Assembly: GCA_021827365.1 (NCBI GenBank)
Contig: JAKAWK010000004.1
Span: 6,759-42,267, forward strand
Direction: 5' to 3'
Origin: Nitrospirota bacterium
GTDB lineage: Bacteria; Nitrospirota; Leptospirillia; Leptospirillales; Leptospirillaceae
DNA: 35,509 nt
Part shown: positions 11,183 through 20,240 of the stretch, piece after piece
Layout of the letters: the number at the start of each line of letters is the position of its first letter
How positions within the stretch are numbered: the first letter of the stretch is position 1
Notes under the pieces: model-generated
The model's input: the letters and a program-made list of their open reading frames with translations, nothing else
Told to the model about the DNA's origin: nothing
The model's database searches: none
Translations under genes and position numbers: made by a program

Positions 11183-11752
11183 GAACCCTCAAGGGGACGG
11201 AGAGGAGAGCCTTCTCCGTTGTGCCAGGACGGTTTCGGAGATTCTGGGTCCGGACTCCTTTCCCTTCATCGGAGGCATGGCTCTCTCCGCCTTCGGATAT
11301 GTCCGCGGAACCCTCGATGCCGACTTTATTTCGGGAGGGGAGCCGATGGCCATGAATGCGCCTCTCAGGAACAAGGGGATTGAGAGCCAACTGACCTGGG
11401 GCGATCCCGATGTTCCCCTCCCCTGGGTCATCAGGGGCGAACTCGGGGGGGTTCCCTTCGATATCCTTCCCCAGGTCGCCGGAACCCGCGTCGAACGGGG
11501 GACCTTTCTCCCGGATCTGGGAATCACGGTTTGCAGTGTGGAGGATTTTATCGCTCTCAAGTGCTTTGCCGGGGGGGGGCCCAGGATCTCGCGGATATCG
11601 CGAACCTCATTGGTATCCGACCCGATATCAGGACTTCTGCCCTTCGGGTGGCCGGAGCCTATGGTCTCTCCGAGCGGCTTCTTTCTTTTTTGGCCCCCCC
11701 TGATCCCGGCGGGGAGGGCCTCACGATCAGTTCGTACGGCCTGATTTTCTAA
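11169..11752 (+). pseudogene. Nucleotidyltransferase-like protein (AbiEii/MNT-like), frameshifted at a G9 tract
   Basis: Frame 1: FPFIGGMALSAFGYVRGTLDADFISGG...VPFDILPQVAGTRVERGTFLPDLGITVCSVEDFIALKCFAGG; continuation in another frame after G9 (11571-11579): GAQDLADIANLIGIRPDIRTSALRVAGAYGLSERLLSFLA. Confidence 0.6.
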
Positions 11753-11768
11753 ATTTTTTCTCTTCATG

Positions 11769-11792
11769 AATCCTCCTTTTGGAGGATTTTCG
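11769..11792 (+). terminator. Rho-independent terminator after the nucleotidyltransferase-like locus
   Basis: AATCCTCC-TTTT-GGAGGATT stem-loop followed by TTCGCGTTTTT. Confidence 0.65.
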
Positions 11793-11811
11793 CGTTTTTC
11801 CCGTTCACCGG

Positions 11812-11857
11812 TTTGTCACATTCCCTTGAGATTCCCTTTTCATTCCCCCGGTAGGAT
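11812..11857 (+). promoter_or_regulatory. Tandem 11-bp Pho-box-like repeats and -10 upstream of the porin
   Basis: TTTGTCACATT / CCCTTGAGATT / CCCTTTTCATT repeats with 11-bp period, followed by TAGGAT (11852-11857) as candidate -10. Confidence 0.5.
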
Positions 11858-11997
11858 AGCCATCGTCCGGAGTGGCCCCCGCGCATGTCGGGGAATTCCG
11901 GACCGATCCCCGGGACCTGCGTCGTTCCGGGGAAATAAAAAATTTGGATTTCTTAAGGACTTTAAGTAAGGACCACACACTTAGGGAGGACCTCTTG

Positions 11998-13605
11998 ATG
12001 ACCACAGGAAAAAGGAAGGCGCGGGCTCTGGCTTGGCTTGCCGCGGCTCTTCTGGCGGCCGGCGGCTGGACCCCGGCGTTCGCCGACAACCTGACCCCCG
12101 ATTCGCCCTATTCCCAGCCGGGACAGACGGCGACCAACCAGTCCGGCACCCCGTCCGGCTCCCAGAAGGCCACACAGGCGGATATGGACCAATTCAATTC
12201 GGAGTTTCACAACTCCTTCCAGAACCTGATGCCGGACGCTCCGCCCCCCGGTTACAGCACGATGATGGGGAAGTGGGTGACCACGATGTACGGATTCGTC
12301 CAGGTGGACACGGTCTATGATTCCAATAATTCCTATAATAACTGGCCTTTCAACGCGGCACCGGCAAATGCTTCGGTAGCCAGTGGCAATGGGTCGACCG
12401 TCGATTCCCCGCGGTTCGGGATGGACGTGAACAACTCCCGTATCGGATTCGCCCTCTCCTCCCCGGTCTATAACGGCTACAAGATCCGGGCCCTCCTGGA
12501 AATGGACTTTCTGGCCAGTCCAGGTGGACAAACCATATCAGGGACAAGTCCGGGTTCAGGTCTTGGATATGTGACCAACCCGATCTTCCGGATCCGTCAT
12601 TTCTTCTTCGACGTGACGACGCCCTCCTGGGGGAATGTCCTGGTCGGACAATACTGGTCCCTCTTCGGATGGCAGCCCTACAACATCCAGAACAACCTGC
12701 AGATCGCTCCGGGTCCCGGCACGGCCTACGGTCGGTTCCCCCAGATCCGCTGGTACAAGATCCTCCACATGGACGAGCTCTCCCAGGGACTTATGCTGGA
12801 ACCGGCCGTTGCGGTCATGACGCCCCCTACCACCACGGGGGGGATCCCGGCCTTTACTGAAGGGCTCAAGCTCTCCGACAGCCATCTGATGACGGAGATG
12901 ATGATCGGCGACACCGGAAAGGGCCAGTTCCCGGCCTCCATCGGCATCTCGGGAATCGAGCAGAACTACTCGGGGTATGTCGGAGGCGGATCCAAGCCCG
13001 TCTATAACAATACTTCAAACACCGGCTTCAACTCCTGGACGGCGGCCGGGGCGGTCGACCTGGTCCTGCCGATCATTCCGATCCACAACGACAAGCCCGG
13101 CAACAACCTGACCCTCCAGGCCGAATACACCTGGGGCCAGGGGGACGCCTGGCAGTTTCCGAACCTCTCCTTCGGGCTTGGCGGAGCAACCGTCAATACC
13201 TTGGGAGGACAGGGATTCGCAGGCAACGGGGTGATCATGAACAACCAGTTCCTCCCGCTTGATATCCAGACCTACAACGCCGACCTGCAGTACTACTTCC
13301 CGGATGATGCCCGGACCTCGATCGTTGTGGGTATCGCGGTGGACAACGCCTCCAATCTCCAGCAGATCTCGGGAGCCTTGGGAGGATTTGGCGCCAATCT
13401 TCCAAGCGGTGGTGGAAGCTCGAACGGGCTCTACACCTATCTCGAACCCGACACCCATCTGACCTTCACCTATGTCGACCTCTGGCACGACTTTACCCCG
13501 GCCGTCCGGGCGGGTCTCGAATTCGGCCAGTACGACGCGGTCTACGTGGGAGGCGCCAATGCCCTCGACAACCGGGTCATGATGAGCTGGTTCTACCTGT
13601 TCTAG
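11998..13605 (+). CDS. Outer-membrane porin (DcaP-like)
   Basis: Signal peptide MTTGKRKARALAWLAAALLAAGGWTPAFA; MGKWVTTMYGFVQVDTVYDSNN; repeated beta-strand-like segments; C-terminal MMSWFYLF. ATG at 11998 after AGGGAGGA. Confidence 0.75.
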   Translation: MTTGKRKARALAWLAAALLAAGGWTPAFADNLTPDSPYSQPGQTATNQSGTPSGSQKATQADMDQFNSEFHNSFQNLMPDAPPPGYSTMMGKWVTTMYGFVQVDTVYDSNNSYNNWPFNAAPANASVASGNGSTVDSPRFGMDVNNSRIGFALSSPVYNGYKIRALLEMDFLASPGGQTISGTSPGSGLGYVTNPIFRIRHFFFDVTTPSWGNVLVGQYWSLFGWQPYNIQNNLQIAPGPGTAYGRFPQIRWYKILHMDELSQGLMLEPAVAVMTPPTTTGGIPAFTEGLKLSDSHLMTEMMIGDTGKGQFPASIGISGIEQNYSGYVGGGSKPVYNNTSNTGFNSWTAAGAVDLVLPIIPIHNDKPGNNLTLQAEYTWGQGDAWQFPNLSFGLGGATVNTLGGQGFAGNGVIMNNQFLPLDIQTYNADLQYYFPDDARTSIVVGIAVDNASNLQQISGALGGFGANLPSGGGSSNGLYTYLEPDTHLTFTYVDLWHDFTPAVRAGLEFGQYDAVYVGGANALDNRVMMSWFYLF

Positions 13606-13666
13606 GGAAAACTCCTCCCGGGAGGGGTCGTCCTTCCCGGGATCTCTTGAGAGGAGTGTCATCGAA

Positions 13667-14479
13667 ATGAAACAGGTTCGTCATACGGGAGACATCCAAA
13701 GAGGCTATCGTGGCCTCATGGAGGATTCTGGCATGACGGAAGAGAAAAAAGACCGTCCGGCGGTGGCGCTGGTCATCGCCAACAGCCTAAGCCGCGAAAT
13801 CGTGATCAAGAAGCTCCTCCTGGAGGACTTTCCCAGAGTGCGGGTGGCCCATTCCGCCGAGGAGGGTATCTGGATGGCGCGGAGGATTTCCGCAGGCGGG
13901 GAGAGGGTCGGATTCATCCTTTTCGATTCCTCGGTCTCCAAAAACGAAGTTAATTCCTTTCTCGCCTTCGTGCGGGGTCGGGGGAACCTTCCCCGCGTCC
14001 CGGTTCTGGTGATGACGGAGGAGAGGGATCCGGAGGAGCGTGTCCGGACTCTCGAATCCGGCGCCGACGAGGTGCTGGCGCTTCCCTGTCCGGATCGGGA
14101 AACCCAGGCGCGGATCCGGGCGCTTTTAAGGCGGGAGCGCTCGGGGACCCACGATAATCCTGATGCGCCTGCCCGTTATGAAGTGGGAGAGCTGATCGTC
14201 GACACCGAACGCCACGAGGTGCGCTGGAAGAGGCAACGGATTCCTGTCACGCCCCTTGAGTTCCGCATTCTAGTCCGGCTCATCCGGCATCCCGGCCGCG
14301 TCATGGGTCGGGAGGAGCTCATGAAAAGTTTGTGGGGAGAGCATTGGGAGGTGGAGGACCACAATCTGTCGGTCCATATCCATGGACTCCGGAAGAAGAT
14401 GTCCCGGCATGAAGACCCGTGCACCGTGATTGAAACGGTCCGGGGAGTCGGGTACCGGATCAGGGATGAGGTCTCCTGA
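13667..14479 (+). CDS. OmpR/PhoB-type response regulator with atypical receiver
   Basis: C-terminal winged helix YEVGELIVDTERHEVRWKRQRIPVTPLEFRILVRLIRHPGRVMGREELMKSLWG...TVIETVRGVGYRI; receiver-like N-terminus VALVIANSLSRE...FILFDSSV. RBS GAGGAG before ATG 13667. Confidence 0.85.
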   Translation: MKQVRHTGDIQRGYRGLMEDSGMTEEKKDRPAVALVIANSLSREIVIKKLLLEDFPRVRVAHSAEEGIWMARRISAGGERVGFILFDSSVSKNEVNSFLAFVRGRGNLPRVPVLVMTEERDPEERVRTLESGADEVLALPCPDRETQARIRALLRRERSGTHDNPDAPARYEVGELIVDTERHEVRWKRQRIPVTPLEFRILVRLIRHPGRVMGREELMKSLWGEHWEVEDHNLSVHIHGLRKKMSRHEDPCTVIETVRGVGYRIRDEVS

Positions 14480-14495
14480 CCGATCCGTCATCGAT

Positions 14496-14539
14496 CTGTA
14501 ACAGGTTTGTAACAGAGCTGTCGTCTTGTTGTGATAGGG
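14496..14539 (+). promoter_or_regulatory. Pho-box array upstream of pstS
   Basis: Four contiguous 11-bp units: CTGTAACAGGT, TTGTAACAGAG, CTGTCGTCTTG, TTGTGATAGGG, just upstream of pstS. Confidence 0.75.
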
Positions 14540-14564
14540 TCAACCTACCTTTAAGGAGGATTTC

Positions 14565-15647
14565 ATGAATTTCGTCAAGCGGAGTTTTGGCCTGGCAGCG
14601 GCCCTCGCGGTGGTCTCTGTCCTGTCGGGAGTCGGATCCGCCAATGCCACCGATCTCACCATCTCCGGCTCAACCATGCTCTTCCCTCTCGAGCAGGTCT
14701 GGGCCAACGCCTATATGAAGAGCCATCCGGGAGTGCACATCTCCGTGGCCTCGACCGGATCGGGCTTCGGGATCTCGAACGCCGCCAACGGGAACATCAC
14801 GATCGGGGCGTCCGACGCCTATCTGACCAAGGATCTCAGAAAGCGATACGGCAGCCTGGCCTCCATTCCGGTCGCCTTTGACGACACCCAGGTGATCTAC
14901 AATATCCCGGGAATCGGAAAATCCAAGCTGATCCGCATGGACGGTCCCGTCCTGGCCCGCATCTTCATGGGCAAGATCCGCTTCTGGGACGACAAGGCGA
15001 TCCGCGCCATCAACCCTTCCGTGAAGTTTCCCCACCAGCGGATCAAGGTCATCCACCGGGCTGACGCCTCGGGAACCACCTTCGTCTTTACCGACTATCT
15101 CTCCCAGACCTCGAAGGAGTGGTACGACGAAATCGGCCGCGATCTTTCCCCCTCCTGGCCGGTGGGATCGGGCTACAACGGCTCCGATGCGGTGGTTGCG
15201 GCCGTCATGGCCACTCCCGGCGCCATCGGATACGTGGGACTCGGATGGATCAACGAGTATCATCTGAGCTCCATGGCCCTCAAGAATCTCGACGGCTACT
15301 ATGTGGTCGGCTCCGTGAAGACGATCCGGAATGCCGGGAAGGCCGCCCTCCACGACCCGACCTTTCCCGACGACTTCAACCGGTCGATCGTCTGGAATCT
15401 CCATGGCAAGGATGTCTATCCCGATGCCAATTTCGAGTTCTGGATGGTGAGCACCTCGCTTCCGGCGGCCACGATGCTCGAGGTCAAGAAGATGATCATC
15501 TGGGCCCTCACCAAGGGGCAGCATGAAAAGTACACGGTCAAGACCGGTTTTGCGCCTCTTCCCTTCGCGCCGTTAAAGCCGCGCCTCAACAAGATCTTAA
15601 ACCGCCTCCTTCCCGGAAACAGTCTCAAGATCGAGTCCGGAGGGTAG
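14565..15647 (+). CDS. pstS: Phosphate ABC transporter substrate-binding protein PstS
   Basis: TDLTISGSTMLFPLEQVWANAYMKSHPGVHISVASTGSGFGISNAANGNITIGASDAYL...DASGTTFVFTDYLSQTSKEW; AAGGAGG RBS. Confidence 0.95.
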   Translation: MNFVKRSFGLAAALAVVSVLSGVGSANATDLTISGSTMLFPLEQVWANAYMKSHPGVHISVASTGSGFGISNAANGNITIGASDAYLTKDLRKRYGSLASIPVAFDDTQVIYNIPGIGKSKLIRMDGPVLARIFMGKIRFWDDKAIRAINPSVKFPHQRIKVIHRADASGTTFVFTDYLSQTSKEWYDEIGRDLSPSWPVGSGYNGSDAVVAAVMATPGAIGYVGLGWINEYHLSSMALKNLDGYYVVGSVKTIRNAGKAALHDPTFPDDFNRSIVWNLHGKDVYPDANFEFWMVSTSLPAATMLEVKKMIIWALTKGQHEKYTVKTGFAPLPFAPLKPRLNKILNRLLPGNSLKIESGG

Positions 15648-15677
15648 GACGGCTGGAATTGGTCATCTGTCATCTCG

Positions 15678-15711
15678 CCGGTCCGGAGAGAGTCTCCGGA
15701 CCGGTTTCTTT
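15678..15711 (+). terminator. Intra-operon Rho-independent terminator/attenuator between pstS and pstC
   Basis: Perfect 12-bp stem CCGGTCCGGAGA-GAG-TCTCCGGACCGG followed by TTTCTTT. Confidence 0.8.
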
Positions 15712-15723
15712 ACCGAGAGAGTC

Positions 15724-16866
15724 ATGGGAGTGACGTTGGAATCCGACAAGAAGTCAAACATGGACGAGGGCCAGACCCTTGCCAAGGAGACGTTCTCCAC
15801 AGTCTCCGCCGTCCCTCCCCCGACCCTTTTGCCCGCTTCCCCCGGCCTCCGGCCAAACACTCCCGATTCCAGCGAACATGGAGCTGAGACAAAGAGCGTT
15901 TTGCGGGATCTCCGGAAGGTTTCAACCCAAAGGATCCATCGCTCGGAGCGGATTTTCCAGGGGACTCTCCTTGTCGGAGGCCTCTTTGTCCTGGCCCTTT
16001 TTGCCACCGTGCTGGGGGTCAGCCTGGTCGAGGCCTGGCCATCGATCACGAAGTTCGGGTGGTCCTTCCTGTGGACCTCGACCTGGAACCCCCACCGCCA
16101 TATCTTCGGTGCCTGGACCTATATCGTGGGAACCTTCTGGGTCACCGGGATCGCCCTTCTCTTTGCCATTCCCATCGCCATCCTCTCCTCCCTTTTCCTC
16201 TCCGATTATTCTCCGAAATGGCTGGTCGGGGGTGTCTCGACCCTGATGGAGATGCTGGCCGGCATCCCCTCCATCGTCTTCGGCGCCTTCGGCATCATCT
16301 TCATGGTGCCCCTTCTCCGGGATCACGTGGAGCCCTTTCTCGCAAATACCCTGGGACGCCACTGGGACTTCTTCAATGGAGACGCCATGGGGTACGGGAT
16401 CCTCGCGGCCGGACTGGTCGTGGGCATCATGGTGATTCCCCTGGTCGCCACCGTGACCCGGGATTCGCTCGTCATGGTCCCCCGGGAGACGGTCGAGGCC
16501 TCCTATGCCCTGGGCTCCACAAAGGCGGAGATGGTCTTCTTCGTCAAGCTTCCGGCGGTCGTGCCGGGAATCATCGGTTCGGTCATCCTGGGCTTCGGCC
16601 GGGCCATCGGAGAGACGATGGCGGTCCTTCTCCTGATCGGAAACCAGGCCTCCATCCCCACCTCGATCCAGGACGTGGGATACACCATCAGCTCCCTTCT
16701 GGCCAATACCTTCACCTATGCGGTGATCGACCCGCTCTATTCGGCGGCGGAAATCGAGCTGGGTCTCATTCTTCTCGTGATTTCGCTTGTAGTGAACACG
16801 CTGGGCCGGGAGCTTCTCATGAAACTCATGGGAGGCCGCCTGGCAGGATCGGTGGGCGGTGGCTGA
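15724..16866 (+). CDS. pstC: Phosphate ABC transporter permease PstC
   Basis: Permease motifs LVATVTRDSLVMVPRETVEASYALGSTKAEMVFFVKLPAVVPGIIGSVILGFGRAIGETMAVLLLIGN. Confidence 0.95.
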   Translation: MGVTLESDKKSNMDEGQTLAKETFSTVSAVPPPTLLPASPGLRPNTPDSSEHGAETKSVLRDLRKVSTQRIHRSERIFQGTLLVGGLFVLALFATVLGVSLVEAWPSITKFGWSFLWTSTWNPHRHIFGAWTYIVGTFWVTGIALLFAIPIAILSSLFLSDYSPKWLVGGVSTLMEMLAGIPSIVFGAFGIIFMVPLLRDHVEPFLANTLGRHWDFFNGDAMGYGILAAGLVVGIMVIPLVATVTRDSLVMVPRETVEASYALGSTKAEMVFFVKLPAVVPGIIGSVILGFGRAIGETMAVLLLIGNQASIPTSIQDVGYTISSLLANTFTYAVIDPLYSAAEIELGLILLVISLVVNTLGRELLMKLMGGRLAGSVGGG

Positions 16867-17764
16867 GAACGTCCTTCCCGAAAAGGGTCTGTCGCTCTAC
16901 CGGAAGGTCCGCAACGCCCTTCTGGGCGGGCTTACGGCCGTGGCCTTCGTCCTGGCGGTGACCCCGCTTCTCGCCATCATCTACGTGGCCTACGACCGGG
17001 GCAAGGCGGCCCTGTCCCTCTCCTTCCTCACCACCCTGCCCGGGGGATTCCCCGTGGGGATCGAAGGGGGCATCGCCAACGGCATCGTCGGAAGTCTGAT
17101 CCTGATTCTCATCGCGAGCCTCCTTTCCGTTCCCGTAGGGGTCTGGGCCGGGCTCTATCTCTGGGACCAGTCCCACACGCCTCTCGCCAAGGCGACGAGG
17201 CTTCTGTCGGACCTTCTTCTGGGGGTGCCGTCGGTCATCTGGGGAGTGGTGGGATTCTATGTCTTTTCCACCAATACGGGATACGGCTTCCACTGGGGAT
17301 TTTCGGGGCTTGCGGCGGGGCTCACCCTGGGATTTATCATGATTCCCATCGTGACCCGGGTGACTGAGCAGGCCCTTCGGGACGTTCCCCGAAGCTACAT
17401 CGAGGGGGCCCTGGCCCTGGGGGCCTCCCGCTTCCAGGTTGTCCGGGGCCTCGCCATTCCGGCCGCCATCACCGGCATCGGCACGGGAATCCTCCTGGGG
17501 GTTCTGAATGTCCTGGGACAGACGGCGCCTCTCATCTTCACCAATTACTACAACACCGGCATCCCCAAGAACCTGGTCGGCTCCAACGGCTCGGTCGGGG
17601 ATCTCGCTATGCAGATCTTCATCTACATCCATGAACCCTCGAAGGGACTTCACGTCAAGGCCATGGCCGCGGCCCTGGTCCTCACGATGATTGTCCTTCT
17701 TCTGGACATGGGAATCCGGCTACTGGCCTGGGGAAGCCGCAAATACGCCCAGAGAATGGGATAG
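16859..17764 (+). CDS. pstA: Phosphate ABC transporter permease PstA
   Basis: [66 protein letters not shown]; overlaps the pstC end. Confidence 0.95.
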   Translation: MAENVLPEKGLSLYRKVRNALLGGLTAVAFVLAVTPLLAIIYVAYDRGKAALSLSFLTTLPGGFPVGIEGGIANGIVGSLILILIASLLSVPVGVWAGLYLWDQSHTPLAKATRLLSDLLLGVPSVIWGVVGFYVFSTNTGYGFHWGFSGLAAGLTLGFIMIPIVTRVTEQALRDVPRSYIEGALALGASRFQVVRGLAIPAAITGIGTGILLGVLNVLGQTAPLIFTNYYNTGIPKNLVGSNGSVGDLAMQIFIYIHEPSKGLHVKAMAAALVLTMIVLLLDMGIRLLAWGSRKYAQRMG

Positions 17765-17772
17765 GAGACCCT

Positions 17773-18552
17773 TTGGAACCCGAATCTCCCGCCTTGCCCG
17801 TGCCAAAGATCGAGGTCAAAAACTTCAGTGCCTTCTACGGGAAGACCCAGGCGCTCCACAATGTGGACTTCACCATCTATGAGCGCAAGATCACGGCCAT
17901 GATCGGTCCGTCCGGTTGCGGAAAGTCCACTTTTCTGCGGAGCCTGAACCGGATGAACGACTTTTTCCTTGATTTTCGTGTCGAGGGATCGGCCACCCTA
18001 GATGGGGAGGAGATCTACGGTCCCGCCGTCAACCCCGTCCTCATCCGCCAGCGGGTGGGCATGGTCTTCCAGAAACCCAATCCTTTCCAGAAGTCGATCT
18101 TCGAAAACGTGGCCTACGGCCTTCGGATCCAGGGAGTGAAGTCCCGCTCCGTTCTCTCCGATATCGTCGAAAAATCCCTGAAGGCGGCCGCCCTCTGGGA
18201 TGAGGTCAAGGACCGGCTGAACGGCTCCGCCTTTTCCCTCTCCGGAGGTCAGCAGCAACGGCTGTGCATCGCCCGGGCCCTGGCCGTCGAACCGGAGGTG
18301 ATCCTTCTGGACGAACCGGCCTCCGCCCTCGATCCCATCTCCACCGCCCGGATCGAAGAGCTGATGCAGGACCTGAAGGATCGGTATACAATTGCCATTG
18401 TGACGCACAACATGCAGCAGGCCGCCCGTGTCTCCGACCGAACGGCCTTTTTCCTGGACGGGACACTGGTCGAGGTGAACGATACGACCAAGATCTTCAC
18501 CAACCCGGAAGACCCCCGGACAGAGGACTACATCACCGGCCGGTTCGGCTAA
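17773..18552 (+). CDS. pstB: Phosphate ABC transporter ATP-binding protein PstB
   Basis: [20 protein letters not shown] Walker [39 protein letters not shown]. Confidence 0.97.
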   Translation: MEPESPALPVPKIEVKNFSAFYGKTQALHNVDFTIYERKITAMIGPSGCGKSTFLRSLNRMNDFFLDFRVEGSATLDGEEIYGPAVNPVLIRQRVGMVFQKPNPFQKSIFENVAYGLRIQGVKSRSVLSDIVEKSLKAAALWDEVKDRLNGSAFSLSGGQQQRLCIARALAVEPEVILLDEPASALDPISTARIEELMQDLKDRYTIAIVTHNMQQAARVSDRTAFFLDGTLVEVNDTTKIFTNPEDPRTEDYITGRFG

Positions 18553-18567
18553 AGAGGAAGGACTAAG

Positions 18568-19248
18568 GTGCAGCGACATCTTGATGCCGAGCTCGAGCAG
18601 CTCAAGGGCCGGATCACGGAAATGGGGAACATGGTCGACCTCCAGATGAAAGAGGCGACGGAAGCTCTCGTGGAACGGGATTCCGTCAAGGCCAAGGGGG
18701 TCATCGACCGGGACCACCAGGTCAACGCCATGGAGGTGGGGATCGACGAGGACTGCGTCCGCATGATTGCCCTCCATCAGCCGGAGGCCCGGGATCTCCG
18801 CTTCGTCATTACCGCCATGAAGATCATCACCGACCTCGAGCGCATGAGTGATCTTGCCTCCAACATCTCGGAACGGGTGGTGGAGCTTTGCGACGAGCCC
18901 TCCATCCCGGTCCCTTCGTCCATTGTGGAAATGTCCACGATTGGACGGGGGATGCTCCGGGAGGCCCTCGATGCCTTCGTCTCCAGAAATACCGCCCTGG
19001 CCCGCCAGGTCACCTTGGAGGACGAACGGGTCAATGTCCTCCACCGGGAGCTCGTGAAGACCATCGTCGAGAATTTGAAGCGCCATACCGGGGAGACCAG
19101 CCCCATCATCCGCATCCTGTTCGTGAGCCGCTCTCTCGAACGTTTTGCCGATCATGCCACCAACGTGGCCGAGATCATCATGTACATGGTCGAGGGAAAG
19201 ATCATCCGTCACATGACCCCCTTCGGGGAGAAGGAAGGCGTCCCGTGA
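18568..19248 (+). CDS. phoU: Phosphate transport system regulatory protein PhoU
   Basis: MQRHLDAELEQLKGRITEMGNMVDLQMKEATEAL...ERMSDLASNISERV...LERFADHATNVAEIIMYMVEGKIIRH. Confidence 0.95.
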   Translation: MQRHLDAELEQLKGRITEMGNMVDLQMKEATEALVERDSVKAKGVIDRDHQVNAMEVGIDEDCVRMIALHQPEARDLRFVITAMKIITDLERMSDLASNISERVVELCDEPSIPVPSSIVEMSTIGRGMLREALDAFVSRNTALARQVTLEDERVNVLHRELVKTIVENLKRHTGETSPIIRILFVSRSLERFADHATNVAEIIMYMVEGKIIRHMTPFGEKEGVP

Positions 19249-19285
19249 TCTGATTTTCGGTCCGGAAAGTGAGAGTCGATCAGGA

Positions 19286-19322
19286 AAGAGCCCGGCCCGT
19301 CTGACACGGCCGGGCTCTTCTG
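19286..19322 (+). terminator. Rho-independent terminator after phoU
   Basis: AAGAGCCCGGCC-N10-GGCCGGGCTCTT stem-loop followed by a short pyrimidine tail (CTGATTTC). Confidence 0.75.
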
Positions 19323-19383
19323 ATTTCGGGATTCGGTGCGGGATCTTCTTGTCCGCCTTTGTCGTTTTAAAAATTCTCCGATA

Positions 19384-19764
19384 TCAGGACTTTTTCTTGA
19401 TGAAGCAAACCCCGGCAAGGTTTTCGAAGTCTCCGTCCTGGGTCCAGAGAAGGGCGTCGAACTTTTGGGCGGTCGCCAACAGGACGCTGTCGGCCAGAGG
19501 AAGCTTTTCCGAAAGGCCGATCATGGCCGCCCGAATGGCAAGATCGGCATTCAAGATCGACGATGCGTCCTTCCATCATCAGGGCCCTGGCCCCAAGCGC
19601 TTCGTGCTCCCCTCTCTGGCGGAGGATTCTCTTGAAGACTTCGAGAAGGCTGATCGAAGGAACAACTCATAGATCCGCTCTCTCGAGGGGGGCGCAAAAA
19701 AGCCGGCATTGGGTCCATCGCCAAAATATTTAAGCCAGCCGGATGAATCCCCCACATTTAGCAT
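19384..19764 (-). pseudogene. VapC-like PIN-domain toxin, decayed (two compensating frameshifts)
   Basis: Pieces in different frames: MLNVGDSSGWLKYFGDGPNAGFFAPP, then LEVFKRILRQRGEHEALGARALMMEGRIVDL, then NADLAIRAAMIGLSEKLPLADSVLLATAQKFDALLWTQDGDFENLAGVCFIKKKS-stop. Confidence 0.75.
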
Positions 19765-19960
19765 GAACTCTCCTGCCACAAAGCCGAGCCTGGGCGAAGG
19801 CGTGCTGGCCATCGCGTCTTGTCGTCCTCTCCGGTGGCGTAGACTTCGAACAGTTCCTGCCCTGTTGTTTTGAGTTTTCCGGCGCTTCCAGAAAATACGG
19901 ACGGCTCCCGCCGACGCTGAACTGATTATGGTTTCGGCGATCGTGAATTCCTTTATGGGG
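19758..19960 (-). pseudogene. AbrB/MazE-like antitoxin (VapB-type) remnant
   Basis: IKEFTIAETIISSASAGAVRIF and, in another frame, LKTTGQELFEVYATGEDDKTRWPARLRPGSALWQESSC-stop; its stop overlaps the vapC start (ATGCTAAATG). Confidence 0.45.
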
Positions 19961-20240
19961 ATCCTCGGGTATCGGGTGCGTCCCACGCGGAAATCCCCCG
20001 AAAGCCTCTTCCTGATCCATGATCACCATTCGGGGCGGGTTCTTGAGGACTTCCGGAAAAACCTCCTGCAATTTTAGCAAGGGAACAGAAGGTTCGATGG
20101 GAACCCTGAAAGAGAAAATTTACCGTCCCGTCACCTGTCCGACTTCTGGTATTTACCCTCCTTTCAAATGGCGGTGGGATGATTCCGGATGTGAGAAGAG
20201 AGTTCCGGTTCCGGAAATCCCATACGCAAGGAGAAAGACA

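Noticed and set aside
13657-13684. TGTCAT...CGTCAT spaced 22 bp, possible Pho box before the PhoB-like gene
   Set aside because: The middle 11-bp unit is poor and the site overlaps the likely RBS/start region (GAGGAG, ATG 13667), so probably coincidental.
17998-19212. 404-aa minus-strand ORF opposite pstB/phoU
   Set aside because: Shadow ORF opposite two unambiguous genes.
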